Shown: piece by piece, positions 48,978 through 59,345 of the stretch
How the letters are laid out: every line of letters begins with the position of its first letter
How positions within the stretch are numbered: the first letter of the stretch is position 1
Origin: Clostridium sp. SM-530-WT-3G
Lineage (GTDB): Bacteria > Bacillota > Clostridia > Clostridiales > Clostridiaceae
Direction: 5' to 3'
DNA: 64,000 bases
Assembly (NCBI RefSeq): GCF_012843905.1
Contig: NZ_JABAGC010000010.1
Span: 20,965 to 84,964 of the forward strand
Notes under the pieces: generated by a model
Seen by the model: the letters and a program-made list of their open reading frames with translations, nothing else
Database searches by the model: none
What the model was told of the DNA's origin: nothing
Program-made: the position numbers and the translations under genes

Positions 48978-49004
48978 AAAATTTGCGTAAAGCAAATTTT
49001 TTTT
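48978..49004 (+). terminator. Terminator after raiA RNA
   Basis: AAAATTTGC (48978-48986) and GCAAATTTT (48992-49000) form a perfect stem with a 5-nt loop, followed by T residues. Confidence 0.88.
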
Positions 49005-49039
49005 ATAGGGTAAATTTTCAGAATTTACAGAAAACTATC

Positions 49040-49068
49040 TTGTTAATTTCATTATGAAGTGCTAAAAT
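49040..49068 (+). promoter_or_regulatory. Promoter of hpf
   Basis: TTGTTA (49040-49045) and TAAAAT (49063-49068) are 17 bases apart, after the raiA RNA terminator and 64 bases before the start codon. Confidence 0.6.
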
Positions 49069-49131
49069 ATAGTTAACTTAAATAAAAAAAGCTTAATAAA
49101 AACTTTTTCATATAGAGAGGGGCTGGATAGA

Positions 49132-49659
49132 ATGAAAGTAACAGTTGTAGCAAAAAATATTGAACTAACAAATGCGTTAAAGGAAATTGTCGAAAAGAAG
49201 ATACGCAAATTAGAGAAATATTTTGAGGGAGATATAAATGCTAGAGCAACACTTAGTGTTCAAAAAAGTAGACATACTATTGAAGTAACAATACCTTTCA
49301 ATGGAGTTATATTAAGAGGAGAAGAGTCAACTGATGATATGTATAAATCATTAGATCTTGTTATAGATAAATTAGAAAGACAAATAAGAAAACAAAAAAC
49401 AAGATTATCAAGAAGAAATGGTGGATCAGTAAGATTTGCAGAAGTTGCAGATGATGATTTTAACGTTTCTGATGATGGCACACTAGTAAAAGTTAAAAAA
49501 TTTGGAGTTAAGCCAATGAATTCAGAAGAGGCGATACTTCAAATGGATTTATTAGGACATAATTTTTTTGTTTATCAAGATGCTGATAGCAGTAAGGTAA
49601 ATGTAGTTTATAAAAGAAAAGATGGAAATTATGGTTTGTTAGAACCAGAATTTATATAA
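49132..49659 (+). CDS. hpf: Ribosome hibernation-promoting factor, long form
   Basis: Long HPF binds the 30S subunit in the tRNA and mRNA channel and joins two ribosomes as an inactive 100S dimer in stationary phase. The 175-residue protein has the N-terminal RaiA/YfiA domain (about 1-95; VTVVAKNIELTNALKEIVEKK) and the C-terminal dimerisation domain (about 120-175; FGVKPMNSEEAILQMDLLGHNFFVY). Older annotation calls it raiA. Both the RNA upstream and this gene appear to be separate transcripts. Confidence 0.96.
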   Translation: MKVTVVAKNIELTNALKEIVEKKIRKLEKYFEGDINARATLSVQKSRHTIEVTIPFNGVILRGEESTDDMYKSLDLVIDKLERQIRKQKTRLSRRNGGSVRFAEVADDDFNVSDDGTLVKVKKFGVKPMNSEEAILQMDLLGHNFFVYQDADSSKVNVVYKRKDGNYGLLEPEFI

Positions 49660-49663
49660 TAAA

Positions 49664-49694
49664 AATCCCCACCAATGAAAGGTGGGGGTTTTTT
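49664..49694 (+). terminator. Terminator after hpf
   Basis: AATCCCCACC pairs with GGTGGGGGTT across a 7-nt loop, followed by six T residues. Confidence 0.93.
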
Positions 49695-49831
49695 GTTAGT
49701 TATAAAAATTTAAATATATTAGAAAATAATAAACTATTATATTGAGAATAATTATAATGATACATAAATATTAAATTTACATTAAAATATTGTGATTTCT
49801 ATGGTGAATACCATAAAAATTCCGAGTTTTA

Positions 49832-49861
49832 TTGAAAAACATGATGATAAAATGTTATAAT
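49832..49861 (+). promoter_or_regulatory. Promoter of secA
   Basis: TTGAAA (49832-49837) and TATAAT (49856-49861) are 18 bases apart. Confidence 0.55.
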
Positions 49862-49929
49862 TTAAAAATACGAAATTGAAAAAAATTAGAATTTTTAATA
49901 TAGAAATATATTTTCGAAAGGATGACATT

Positions 49930-52596
49930 ATGGGATTATTAGATGCCTTATTTGGAACATATAGTGAAAGAGAAGTAAAAAGACTTAGACCAATAATAGA
50001 AAAAATAAACTCATTAGATGAACAAATGCAGAAGTTATCGGATGAAGAACTTCAAGCTAAAACTCCAGAGTTTAAAGAGAGATTAAAAAATGGAGAAACT
50101 TTAGATGATATTTTACCAGAAGCCTTTGCAGTAGTAAGAGAAGCTTCATCAAGAGTTTTAGGTATGAAACACTATGATGAACAACTTATGGGTGGTATTG
50201 TACTTCACCAAGGAAGAATAGCCGAAATGAAAACAGGTGAAGGTAAAACATTAGTTGGAACATCACCAGCTTATTTAAATGGTTTAAGCGGAAATGGAGT
50301 TCATATAGTAACAGTTAATGACTATCTTGCAAAAAGAGATGCTGAGCAAATGTCAGAATTATATGGATTCTTAGGATTAACAACAGGAGTTATTGTACAT
50401 GAATTAAATAATGAACAAAGAAGAGAAGCATATGCATGTGACATAACTTACGGAACAAATAATGAATTCGGATTCGACTACTTAAGAGATAACATGGTTA
50501 TTTATAAAGAAGAAAGAGTTCAAAAGCCATTAAACTTTGCAGTTGTGGATGAAGTTGACTCAATATTAATTGATGAAGCTAGAACACCACTTATAATTTC
50601 AGGTCAAGGTGACAAATCAACTGAATTTTATAGAATTGCAGATCGTTTTGCTAAAAAGTTAGTTGCAGAGAAAGATTTTACAAAGGATGAAAAAGCAAAT
50701 GCTATACTTTTAACAGATGAAGGTATAAAAAAGGCAGAAGCAACATTCAATGTAGATAACTATGCAGATGCTGAAAACTTAGAATTACAACACTATGTTA
50801 CTCAAGCTTTAAAAGCTAACTTTGCTATGAAAAAAGATAAAGACTATATGGTTAAAGATGGAGAAGTTATCATAGTTGATGAATTTACAGGAAGACTTAT
50901 GGAAGGTAGAAGATATTCAGATGGTCTTCACCAAGCGATAGAAGCTAAAGAGGGTGTTAAGATTGCTAGAGAATCTAAAACACTTGCAACTATTACATTC
51001 CAAAATTATTTCAGAATGTATAAAAAGTTATCAGGTATGACTGGTACTGCTTTAACAGAAGAAGGAGAATTCAGAGAAATATACGGTCTAGATGTTATTG
51101 TTATACCTACACATAGACCAATAGCAAGAAAAGATAACCCTGATTTAGTATTTAGCACAGAAATGGGTAAATTTAAAGCTGTAGCAGATGAGGTTGCAAA
51201 AGCTTATGAAAAACGTCAACCAGTACTTGTTGGTACTGTAAGTATTGAAAAATCAGAATTAGTTTCTAACTTATTAAAGAAAAGAGGAATTCCTCATAGA
51301 GTTTTAAATGCAAAATTCCACGAGCAAGAAGCTGAAATTATAAGTCATGCTGGTGAAGCAGGTAATGTAACTATAGCTACAAATATGGCTGGTAGAGGTA
51401 CAGATATCAAGCTTGGCGAAGGTGTAAGAGAAAATGGTGGTCTTAAAATAATAGGTACTGAAAGACATGAATCAAGAAGAATAGATAATCAGCTTAGAGG
51501 ACGTTCTGGTAGACAAGGAGACCCAGGTGAATCGACATTCTTTATTTCATTAGAAGATGATTTAATGAGAATTTTCGGTTCAGAAAAAATTCAAGGTGTA
51601 GTAGAAAAATTAGGACTTAAGGAAGACGAAGCTATTGAAAGTAAAATGGTTTCAAAAGCTATTGAAAATGCTCAAAAGAAAGTTGAAGGAAACAACTTTG
51701 ATATTAGAAAAACTTTACTTGGATACGATGATGTTATGAATATTCAAAGAGAAGTAATCTACAAACAAAGAGCAGAAGTTCTTGAAGGTGAAGATGTTAA
51801 ACAAGAAATCTTATCAATGGTTAGAGAAGTAATAGCTGATGCAGTTAATACTCATATAACTGGAGACAGTGATGATTACAGAGAAGAATTCTTACACTTA
51901 ATGGTTTACTTACAAGATTTATGTTTACCACCTAACAAAGTTAATTTACCAGCTCTTGAAAACATGTCAAATGAAGAAATTATAGATTATTTATATAATA
52001 TAGCTGTTGAATTCTATAATGAAAAAGAAGCTGAATTTACACCTGAAAGATTAAGAGAAATAGAAAGAGTCGTACTTTTAAAAGCTGTTGATACTAATTG
52101 GATGAATCATATTGATGCTATGGATCACTTAAAGCAAGGTATCGGACTTCAAGCATTTAAACAAATTGATCCAGTTCAAGCATACCAAATGGAAGGTAGT
52201 GAAATGTTTGAACAAATGATTAAGGAAATAAAGAAAGAAACAGTAAGATTATTATTCCATGTTAAGGTTGAAAAAGCACCTGAAAGAGCTAGAGTAGCTC
52301 AAGAAACTGCTGCTATCCATCAAGAAGGCCCAGGAGCACCAGGACCAGGATCAAATCCACAGAATGGACCAGTAAGATTACCAAATATGCATAAATCAAA
52401 TCTTCATCCAGGGCAAGATCCAAGACCAGGAAGTCCAATGATGAATAATGTTGTTCCATCAGGGCAAATGCCACCTGGTGAACAAGGATATACTCATCCA
52501 TCACAAATGCCTGTGAGAAATGAAGATGGTCCAGGAAGAAATGACTTATGTCCATGTGGAAGTGGAAAGAAATATAAAAACTGCTGTGGAAAATAA
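49930..52596 (+). CDS. secA: Preprotein translocase ATPase SecA
   Basis: SecA drives export through SecYEG. The 888-residue protein has Walker A GEGKTL near 103-108, [15 protein letters not shown], motif VI ([13 protein letters not shown]) and the C-terminal zinc motif [13 protein letters not shown] that binds SecB-type partners or ribosomes. A Pro-, Gly- and Gln-rich linker (about 795-865) precedes that motif. The open frame starts at 49876 but homology and AAAGGATG support ATG 49930. Codon use is of the highly expressed type. Confidence 0.97.
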   Translation: MGLLDALFGTYSEREVKRLRPIIEKINSLDEQMQKLSDEELQAKTPEFKERLKNGETLDDILPEAFAVVREASSRVLGMKHYDEQLMGGIVLHQGRIAEMKTGEGKTLVGTSPAYLNGLSGNGVHIVTVNDYLAKRDAEQMSELYGFLGLTTGVIVHELNNEQRREAYACDITYGTNNEFGFDYLRDNMVIYKEERVQKPLNFAVVDEVDSILIDEARTPLIISGQGDKSTEFYRIADRFAKKLVAEKDFTKDEKANAILLTDEGIKKAEATFNVDNYADAENLELQHYVTQALKANFAMKKDKDYMVKDGEVIIVDEFTGRLMEGRRYSDGLHQAIEAKEGVKIARESKTLATITFQNYFRMYKKLSGMTGTALTEEGEFREIYGLDVIVIPTHRPIARKDNPDLVFSTEMGKFKAVADEVAKAYEKRQPVLVGTVSIEKSELVSNLLKKRGIPHRVLNAKFHEQEAEIISHAGEAGNVTIATNMAGRGTDIKLGEGVRENGGLKIIGTERHESRRIDNQLRGRSGRQGDPGESTFFISLEDDLMRIFGSEKIQGVVEKLGLKEDEAIESKMVSKAIENAQKKVEGNNFDIRKTLLGYDDVMNIQREVIYKQRAEVLEGEDVKQEILSMVREVIADAVNTHITGDSDDYREEFLHLMVYLQDLCLPPNKVNLPALENMSNEEIIDYLYNIAVEFYNEKEAEFTPERLREIERVVLLKAVDTNWMNHIDAMDHLKQGIGLQAFKQIDPVQAYQMEGSEMFEQMIKEIKKETVRLLFHVKVEKAPERARVAQETAAIHQEGPGAPGPGSNPQNGPVRLPNMHKSNLHPGQDPRPGSPMMNNVVPSGQMPPGEQGYTHPSQMPVRNEDGPGRNDLCPCGSGKKYKNCCGK

Positions 52597-52662
52597 GTTA
52601 AATTAACGTAGAACTAAGGATTTTAGATAAATTTCCAACAGAATATTAATTGTATGTTAAAA

Positions 52663-52700
52663 AATAAGAAATCTCCCTTAAGAGATTTCTTATTTTATTT
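52663..52700. terminator. Terminator after secA
   Basis: AATAAGAAATCTC (52663-52675) and GAGATTTCTTATT (52682-52694) form a perfect 13-bp stem with T-rich flank. Confidence 0.9.
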
Positions 52701-52887
52701 AATTATATTTTTAAAATATGTGTCTAAAATGTATTGAATGTAATTAGAATTTGGAAATAGTAACGAATGATTACTTATTTAATTATGGTATAATATTTAA
52801 TCATAAGAGATAATATTAATTATTCTATATTTGTCCAAAGACAGTTGAATTAATATGATACTGTGGACTTGAAAGAGGTGAAAATAG

Positions 52888-53986
52888 ATGAATGTTAAAT
52901 TAGAAAAAGAAATTTCTAAACTTTCTAGCATAAAAAAATCTATAGAGGAAATGGGGGCTTCACTTTGACAAACCTGCTTTAGAAAGAGAATTACATGAAC
53001 TTGAATGTAAGATGCAGGAACCAGGTTTTTGGGATGATTCAAAGAAAGCTGAAGAGGTTACTAAAAAAAGTAAATCGATTAAAGATAAAATAGATAGATT
53101 TGATAAATTGAAGTCTCAATTAGAAGATGTTGAAGTTTTAAATGAGATGATGGAAGATGATGATGAAGAGTCAGCTAATGAAATAATAGATACTATAAAA
53201 AATATTGAAGCTGAAATAGAAGATTATAATATGAAAATTCTTTTAAATGGAGAATATGATAAGAATAATGCAATAGTTACTCTTCATGTTGGTGTAGGTG
53301 GTACAGATGCTAATGACTGGACAGAAATGTTGTTGAGAATGTATACAAGATGGTGTGAACAGCATGGATATTCTGTTGAGACAGTAGACCTTCTTCCAGG
53401 AGATGAAGCTGGGATAAAAAGTGTTACACTAAAGGTTAGTGGAGAATATGCATATGGATATCTTAAAGCAGAAAAAGGTATTCATAGATTAGTAAGAATA
53501 TCACCATATAATGCAAATGGTAAGAGACAGACTTCATTTGCATCTATGGAAGTTTTACCTGAGCTTACAAAAGATCAGGATATAGAAATAAAGGCAGATG
53601 ACTTAAAGATTGATACTTATAGATCTGGAGGAGCTGGTGGTCAGCATGTTAATAAGACAGATTCTGCAGTTAGAATTACTCATATTCCAACTGGAATAGT
53701 TGTTCAATGTCAAAATGAAAGAAGTCAGTTTGCTAATAGAGATACTGCAATGGAAATGCTTAAATCAAAATTAGTTGAATTGAAAGAAAGAGCACATAAA
53801 GAAAAAATTGAAGATTTAACTGGTGAACTTAAAGATATGGGATGGGGAAGCCAGATAAGATCATATGTATTCCATCCGTATAGTATGGTTAAGGATCATA
53901 GAACAAATGTAGAAACATCTAATGTAACAGCTGTTATGGATGGAGATATTGATATGTTTATAAATGCATATTTAAAACAACAATAA
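52888..53986 (+). CDS. prfB: Peptide chain release factor 2 with programmed +1 frameshift
   Basis: RF2 ends translation at UAA and UGA. The gene is split: frame 0 runs from ATG 52888 for 26 codons to CTT 52963-52965, then in-frame TGA (52966-52968). Slipping one base on CTTTGAC moves into the frame starting GAC 52967, which continues to the stop at 53986. The product has 365 residues, the normal length. A G-rich AGGAAATGGGGG lies just upstream as the internal Shine-Dalgarno. Catalytic GGQ is at 250-252. The stop-recognition tripeptide reads SPY at 205-207 instead of the usual SPF. Confidence 0.96.
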
Positions 53987-54024
53987 AAATAATTTATTAT
54001 TAATCAGATAAAAATATTAAAGGC

Positions 54025-54067
54025 AAGAAGTATCTTAAGCATATGCGTTAAGTTTAAGATACTTCTT
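54025..54067. terminator. Bidirectional terminator between prfB and the M28 peptidase
   Basis: AAGAAGTATCTTAA (54025-54038) and TTAAGATACTTCTT (54054-54067) are perfect complements; an inner GCATATGC is also self-complementary. Confidence 0.85.
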
Positions 54068-55430
54068 TATTATTTTTATCATATTTATAGTAGTGATATA
54101 AAATCATTATAATAAAACATATACATGATAATATAGGTATAAGTGGATTATATATAAGTAAAAAATATTTATCATAACAAGAGCTTAATATATTATTCAT
54201 TACTAGTGTATAGACAGTATTTATAGATTCAGAATCAATATGTTCTATAGTATCATAAGGTGTATGAATTCTAGAGGTATCCGCATGACATATAGTAACA
54301 GCATTAATCCCAGCATTACAAAAGCTAGCATGATCACTTGAATCTTTTTCAGTAATAGAGTATTTTATTGATTTATCTATACATATTTTTTCAAGGGAAT
54401 TTACAAGAGAATTATCTTTTGAATTTTTATTAGGATTTTTTCCAACCATAAGAGTCAAATCTGTTTTTGGAGCACCAATCATGTCAAAGTTAATAACATC
54501 AGCATTTTTTATTTGAGAGAAATGATTATATACAAAATTTTTTGACCCTATAAGACCAAATTCCTCTCCAGAGAATGATACAAATATAATAGTTCTTTTG
54601 GGTTTTATTATAGAAGATAAAGTTCTTAGCATTTCAAGCATAAAACTTGTACCAGAAGCATTATCAAGAGCACCATAATAACAATTATTTAAGTAATCTT
54701 TTCCCATATGGTCAAAGTGAGCTGATAAAATTAGAGGAGGAAGGGAGGGAGAAGTACCTTTTATATAACCAATAATATTATTAGAAGATTTTTCAGTTAG
54801 CGTATAAGGTAAATTAATGAAAAGAGTATAGCCGTTTCGTAAACCATTTAATATATCATTATATAGAGAGGGTGATATATCTATACAAAAGTCATATTTA
54901 GAAGAAGAATTAAAAGAACTCCTAAAACTGAAGTTATTATCATGACAATTTAAATTGAATAAGTATTTATGATTGTTTTGCGTTATTAATATAGAATTTA
55001 TACTGGCACATATATCATCTGAATTTGAAAATTCAGCATTAGAAGTTCTAAAATTAGTTAAATCCTCCTTGTAATCAACTCCATATTTATATTCTTTTAC
55101 TATTTTATTTTGATTTTTTAGTATTAATTTAGGTTTAGTATTGTTTAAAATAGGCGTAATCATATTAAAGGATTCTTTGTAATTATTATTTAATGAATTA
55201 ATATTATAATTTCTATAATAATTTTCTATAAAATCAGAAGTTTTTTCACAACCATAAGAGCCTGTAAGTCTTCCTTCAAATTTATCAGAACTAAGATATT
55301 TTATATTATTCAAGACATTATCAGTACTGAATTTATGATATGTAACCTGAAGTACTAAGGAAGAAGTTAATATTGTTAAAAATATTAATAGAAACAGGCA
55401 GTAAAAAAATCTATTTAAGTTTTTCTTCAT
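54054..55430 (-). CDS. Membrane-anchored M28-family zinc peptidase
   Basis: The 458-residue protein has an N-terminal membrane helix (about 9-29), an extracytoplasmic peptidase, and a second hydrophobic helix at the C-terminus (about 428-448). All five metal ligands of M28 are visible: His and Asp in SAHFDHMG and ALDNASG, the catalytic Glu pair in GEEFG, Asp in NFDMIG and His in RIHTPYDT. A PA-like insert lies between anchor and catalytic part. It is probably an aminopeptidase facing outward. The open frame begins at TTG 55445 within the GGAGG site, so ATG 55430 is the start. Natural substrate unknown. Confidence 0.88.
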   Translation of the reverse strand: MKKNLNRFFYCLFLLIFLTILTSSLVLQVTYHKFSTDNVLNNIKYLSSDKFEGRLTGSYGCEKTSDFIENYYRNYNINSLNNNYKESFNMITPILNNTKPKLILKNQNKIVKEYKYGVDYKEDLTNFRTSNAEFSNSDDICASINSILITQNNHKYLFNLNCHDNNFSFRSSFNSSSKYDFCIDISPSLYNDILNGLRNGYTLFINLPYTLTEKSSNNIIGYIKGTSPSLPPLILSAHFDHMGKDYLNNCYYGALDNASGTSFMLEMLRTLSSIIKPKRTIIFVSFSGEEFGLIGSKNFVYNHFSQIKNADVINFDMIGAPKTDLTLMVGKNPNKNSKDNSLVNSLEKICIDKSIKYSITEKDSSDHASFCNAGINAVTICHADTSRIHTPYDTIEHIDSESINTVYTLVMNNILSSCYDKYFLLIYNPLIPILSCICFIIMILYHYYKYDKNNKEVS

Positions 55431-55514
55431 TAAATAATCCTCCAATAATTAGATTTATAATAAAGCTTATTATAAATCACTTCATAATATGAATGGATTA
55501 AAGGAGACATTTAT

Positions 55515-55847
55515 TTATTGTGGTTTATAAAATATATCAATCATTGAATAAATTGATGTTAGTATAACACATCCATAAATAGCAATATTAAGCCCTGGTT
55601 TTAAGATTGATAATACACCACCAACAGCTAGTGCTGCAATTATTACTGCACCTATAAATTTGAAAAAACCTGATTTGTTTGTTAAGAGTGTTGTTACAGA
55701 AGAAAACATTATTAGTATTAATGTTAGAAAATAAAAGATGTTTTTTAGAATGTCTGAAAATGTAATTATACTTATTTGATTTAAGGTTAGTACTGAGATA
55801 AAAAATAGTAATAGAAAGGAACATATTTTGCTTATATTACGAATCAT
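55515..55847 (-). CDS. Hypothetical four-helix membrane protein
   Basis: I do not recognise this 110-residue protein. It is almost wholly hydrophobic with four likely membrane helices (about 7-30, 36-54, 63-84, 88-106) and few charged residues. A GGTGGTGAAAG site precedes the ATG. It lies upstream of the M28 peptidase on the same strand with an 84-base gap and may be co-transcribed. Divergent to it is the two-component system. Confidence 0.65.
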   Translation of the reverse strand: MIRNISKICSFLLLFFISVLTLNQISIITFSDILKNIFYFLTLILIMFSSVTTLLTNKSGFFKFIGAVIIAALAVGGVLSILKPGLNIAIYGCVILTSIYSMIDIFYKPQ

Positions 55848-55995
55848 ACTTTCACCACCTTTTGGAAAATATTTACATAATAATTATAGCGTCATATGAT
55901 TTTTTAAGCAATTTAAATTTTATACTATAGAAAATATAACCATAAAATCAATATTATGATAAAATATATTCATAATAGTTTTGGGGGGCTAATGT

Positions 55996-56688
55996 ATGAA
56001 TATTTTGATTGCTGAGGATGAAAAAGATATTAGGGAATTAATAGTACTACATATGAAGAAAGAAAATTATAGTATATTTGAAGCATCAAATGGTGAAGAA
56101 GCTTTAGAAATTTTTAGGAATCAGAAAATAGATTTAATTTTATTAGATATAATGATGCCAAAAGTTAATGGTATTTCAGTAATTCAAAAAGTTAGAGAAA
56201 CTTCAACAATTCCAATTATATGTATAACTGCTATGGGAAATGATTGTGATAAGGTCCTGGCATTAGGTTTAGGTGCAGATGATTATTTGGTGAAACCCAT
56301 AAGTCCAATTGAACTTTCAGCAAGAGTTGAATCAAATTTAAGGCGATGCTATAAATATTCAGAGAAGCAGGAGCAGGTATATGAAATAGGGGAAATAAAG
56401 ATGTATACGGATACTTTTGAAGTATATAAGAATGAAAAGAAGATAGATTTAAATCCTAAGGAATTTAAAATACTTAAGCTTTTAGTTTCAAATATAGGTA
56501 AGGTATTCACAAAGAAACAAATTTATGAAGAAGTATGGGGGGATATTTATATAGGAGATTCTAATAATATAATGGTTCACTTAAGTCATTTAAGAGAAAA
56601 AATAGAGGATGATCCAAAGAAGCCAAAGTATATAAAGACAATAAGAGGTATTGGGTACAAAGTTGAAAGGCTTAAAAATGAAAAATAA
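55996..56688 (+). CDS. OmpR/PhoB-family response regulator
   Basis: The 230-residue protein has a receiver domain (1-115) with acidic pocket Glu8-Asp9, phosphorylated Asp51 in LLDIMMP, Thr near 78 and Lys near 101, and a winged-helix DNA-binding domain (about 132-228) ending in IRGIGYKVE. It is of the VanR-like subgroup. The kinase gene overlaps its end by 11 bases. Target genes are unknown; the CPBP-family gene following the kinase is a candidate. Confidence 0.94.
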   Translation: MNILIAEDEKDIRELIVLHMKKENYSIFEASNGEEALEIFRNQKIDLILLDIMMPKVNGISVIQKVRETSTIPIICITAMGNDCDKVLALGLGADDYLVKPISPIELSARVESNLRRCYKYSEKQEQVYEIGEIKMYTDTFEVYKNEKKIDLNPKEFKILKLLVSNIGKVFTKKQIYEEVWGDIYIGDSNNIMVHLSHLREKIEDDPKKPKYIKTIRGIGYKVERLKNEK

Positions 56689-58165
56689 GATAAAAAGGCG
56701 TAGTGTAACTACAGAATTATTTATCATATATTTTTTGGGATATACCTGTTTATCCATAATTATTTTTTCATCAACTAATATAAGTTTTAAGATTTATAAG
56801 TTTTTATGTAGTCAGAGAACTTATAATAGTATTTATTTCGATAATCTTGAAGATAAATTAGAAACAAATTATCTTGATGTTACAGATAGAGATTTATCAG
56901 TAATAAAGGGATTTCTTATAACAATAAATAATGATAATAAAATTGATTATCATAAAGGCTGTTTAATCGATGAATTTGATCAAATGAATTTAAATGATTA
57001 TATGGGCTTATTCGGCGTTAATAAAAATAATATAATTTTAGTAAATAGTGATATGCGGGCTAGGAGTATACTTAAGAATTTTAATAATACGATTGTGGAT
57101 CTTAATAATGGTGAAAAATATTCTATATATACAAAGTATATTAAGAAAAAAAATAAGATGTTGGTAATTGGATGCCCATATATACAAATAACTCAGCCCA
57201 ATGTAGTAACTAATATAATTTCTGTTCATAGAATCATTCAAATACTTGCTTTTGCAAATGTAGTTATAGTGTTATTGCTTGTATATGTACTTGCTGAAAA
57301 GACATCTAGCAATTTCATAATGCCAATAAGAAAGATGATTAAAGGTGTTAACGAAATATCTAATGGTAATTATAATGTACGCCTTGGAGATAATAAAATA
57401 AATGAATTTATTGAACTATCTCAAGGATTTAATAATATGGCTGAAACTATACAAAAAGAACAGAGTGAAAAGAGAAAATTAGAAAAACTAAGAGAAGAAT
57501 TGATACTTGATATTTCTCATGATTTAAAAAATCCATTATCATCTATTTTAGGATACAGTGAAACATTGCTTAAAGATTCTAATATAAGTGAAGATGAAAA
57601 AAATAAATATTTAAATATAATAAACCAAAATTCATATAGAGCTAATAAGCTTATTACTGATTTATTTGAGTTTTCATTATATGAAAACTGTAACTATAAA
57701 ATGGAACTAAAGAAAACTGATATATGTGAATTATTAAGAATAATAATAGCAGGTTACATTAATGAGTTTGATTATAAAGGGTTTGAATATGAATTTGATA
57801 TTTCTGAAGATGAATATCATATCATGATTGATGAGTTAAAGTTTACAAGAGCCATAAATAATATATTAGATAATAAGATTAAATACAACGATAGAGGAAA
57901 TAAAATTTATATAAAAACTTATGCTAAAAATAATAATTTTTATATAATTTTAGGAGATAATGGACATGCCATTCCTAAAGAATTAAGGGATAACATATTT
58001 AATCCTTTTGTAAGGACAGATAAATCTAGAAATTCTAAAACAGGAGGCACAGGTCTTGGACTTTCTATAACTAAAAAAATTATTAATAAACATAATGGTG
58101 ATATAAAAATTATAGATAGTGATTGTGGTACTAACTTTGAAATAAATATTCCTCTGTCACATTAG
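56678..58165 (+). CDS. Sensor histidine kinase (VanS-like layout)
   Basis: The 495-residue protein has two membrane helices (about 14-34 and 186-206) around a 150-residue extracytoplasmic sensor part, a HAMP linker (about 207-260), HisKA with His281 in DISHDLKNPLSS, and an ATPase domain with N box NNILDN, DNG and GGTGLGLSI. The frame is open from 56651, but GAAAGG and the domain start favour ATG 56678, overlapping the regulator by 11 bases. The signal is unknown; the sensor part has no family I recognise. Confidence 0.9.
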   Translation: MKNKIKRRSVTTELFIIYFLGYTCLSIIIFSSTNISFKIYKFLCSQRTYNSIYFDNLEDKLETNYLDVTDRDLSVIKGFLITINNDNKIDYHKGCLIDEFDQMNLNDYMGLFGVNKNNIILVNSDMRARSILKNFNNTIVDLNNGEKYSIYTKYIKKKNKMLVIGCPYIQITQPNVVTNIISVHRIIQILAFANVVIVLLLVYVLAEKTSSNFIMPIRKMIKGVNEISNGNYNVRLGDNKINEFIELSQGFNNMAETIQKEQSEKRKLEKLREELILDISHDLKNPLSSILGYSETLLKDSNISEDEKNKYLNIINQNSYRANKLITDLFEFSLYENCNYKMELKKTDICELLRIIIAGYINEFDYKGFEYEFDISEDEYHIMIDELKFTRAINNILDNKIKYNDRGNKIYIKTYAKNNNFYIILGDNGHAIPKELRDNIFNPFVRTDKSRNSKTGGTGLGLSITKKIINKHNGDIKIIDSDCGTNFEINIPLSH

Positions 58166-58279
58166 GGAGTATCATTTAAGTTTATTTTAATGTAAAAGAT
58201 AAATTAATTTAATTGACATCTATTATAATGTTACTAAAGAAAATTTAGAAAGGGATGAGGTAGGATTTTTGTAGACGAA

Positions 58280-59137
58280 GTGAAGTTTAAAGAAGTAAAA
58301 ATACGAACTGTTATACTAATATATTTTATTACAATTTTAATTATGTCAGCAATTATATTTTTTATAATGGCTAAATTTGGACCTAATATAAGTCAAATGA
58401 CGTTATTAATTTTAAACTTAGTTATGGATTTAATGATTATGATAATGCTTGTATTTACTTTTAAACCAACAATACGAGGAATAAAAGTATTATTAAGAGA
58501 TGTAATAAATAAAGCAGATAAAAAAGAAATTATATATGTTGTAATATTTAAATTATTAGTTGCACTAGGTGGTGGAAAGATGTTGATTGATTTTTTACAC
58601 CTTATAGATGAAAACTTCATAAATAGTTTTATGGCTGATATGATAATAAAAGTAGATGGACCAATACAATATGCAATAAGTGTAGTTATATTATGTTTGT
58701 TATGCCCTATTATAGAAGAACTTATTTTTAGAAATATAATATTTAAGAGGATATCAAAAAAGTTTAATGCTTATATAGGAGTAATAATATCATCTATAGT
58801 TTTTGCAACAATAAATATAGGAAATGGAATTGCTGGAGCATTTTTATTTGGTATAGCAAACTGCATTATATACACTAAATATAAGAATATATTTATGCCT
58901 GTATTAGTTAATTTTTCGTATAATTTATTGTTAGTTATTTTGGTGATTCCTTTCTTTGGTAATAATGCGAACTATATTCTCTTTAGTACAAGGAATGCAG
59001 GTATAAGTCTTTTGGTGGCATTTTTAATGTTTGCTACAGGGATATTTTTATTTATTAAATTTTTTATTAAAAATAAGAAATACATGAATGAATATAATAT
59101 TGAATTGAGAAATAATTTAGAAATGAATACTATATAA
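58280..59137 (+). CDS. CPBP-family (Abi/Rce1-like) membrane protein with altered active site
   Basis: The 285-residue protein has about eight membrane helices. The CPBP signature EELIFR (Glu146, Glu147, Arg151) is present. Motif 2, normally FxxxH, reads FATIN (Phe175, Asn179), and motif 3, normally HxxxN, reads NFSYN (Asn211, Asn215). Both catalytic His are thus Asn, so protease activity is doubtful. The start is GTG 58280 by elimination; the ribosome site GATGAGGTAGG lies rather far upstream. It follows the sensor kinase by 114 bases. Confidence 0.78.
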   Translation: MKFKEVKIRTVILIYFITILIMSAIIFFIMAKFGPNISQMTLLILNLVMDLMIMIMLVFTFKPTIRGIKVLLRDVINKADKKEIIYVVIFKLLVALGGGKMLIDFLHLIDENFINSFMADMIIKVDGPIQYAISVVILCLLCPIIEELIFRNIIFKRISKKFNAYIGVIISSIVFATINIGNGIAGAFLFGIANCIIYTKYKNIFMPVLVNFSYNLLLVILVIPFFGNNANYILFSTRNAGISLLVAFLMFATGIFLFIKFFIKNKKYMNEYNIELRNNLEMNTI

Positions 59138-59209
59138 AAAGCCTATAAATAAGCCATTTATTTGCATAAAGGATAAATAGGTTTATAATATTTATATGGA
59201 AACTTATCG

Positions 59210-59252
59210 CAAAGTTACTATTAATGATATATAATAGTAACTTTGTTTGATT
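59210..59252 (+). terminator. Hairpin after the CPBP-family gene
   Basis: CAAAGTTACTATTA (59210-59223) and TAATAGTAACTTTG (59232-59245) form a perfect 14-bp stem with an 8-nt loop, then TTTGATTT. Confidence 0.7.
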
Positions 59253-59345
59253 TAAATTATAAAATACATAATTAACAGGATAAGTTCTTACAGTTTTGAA
59301 AAAATATAATTAATAGCATTAGAGAGTTGTGGAAGTGGAGGACAT

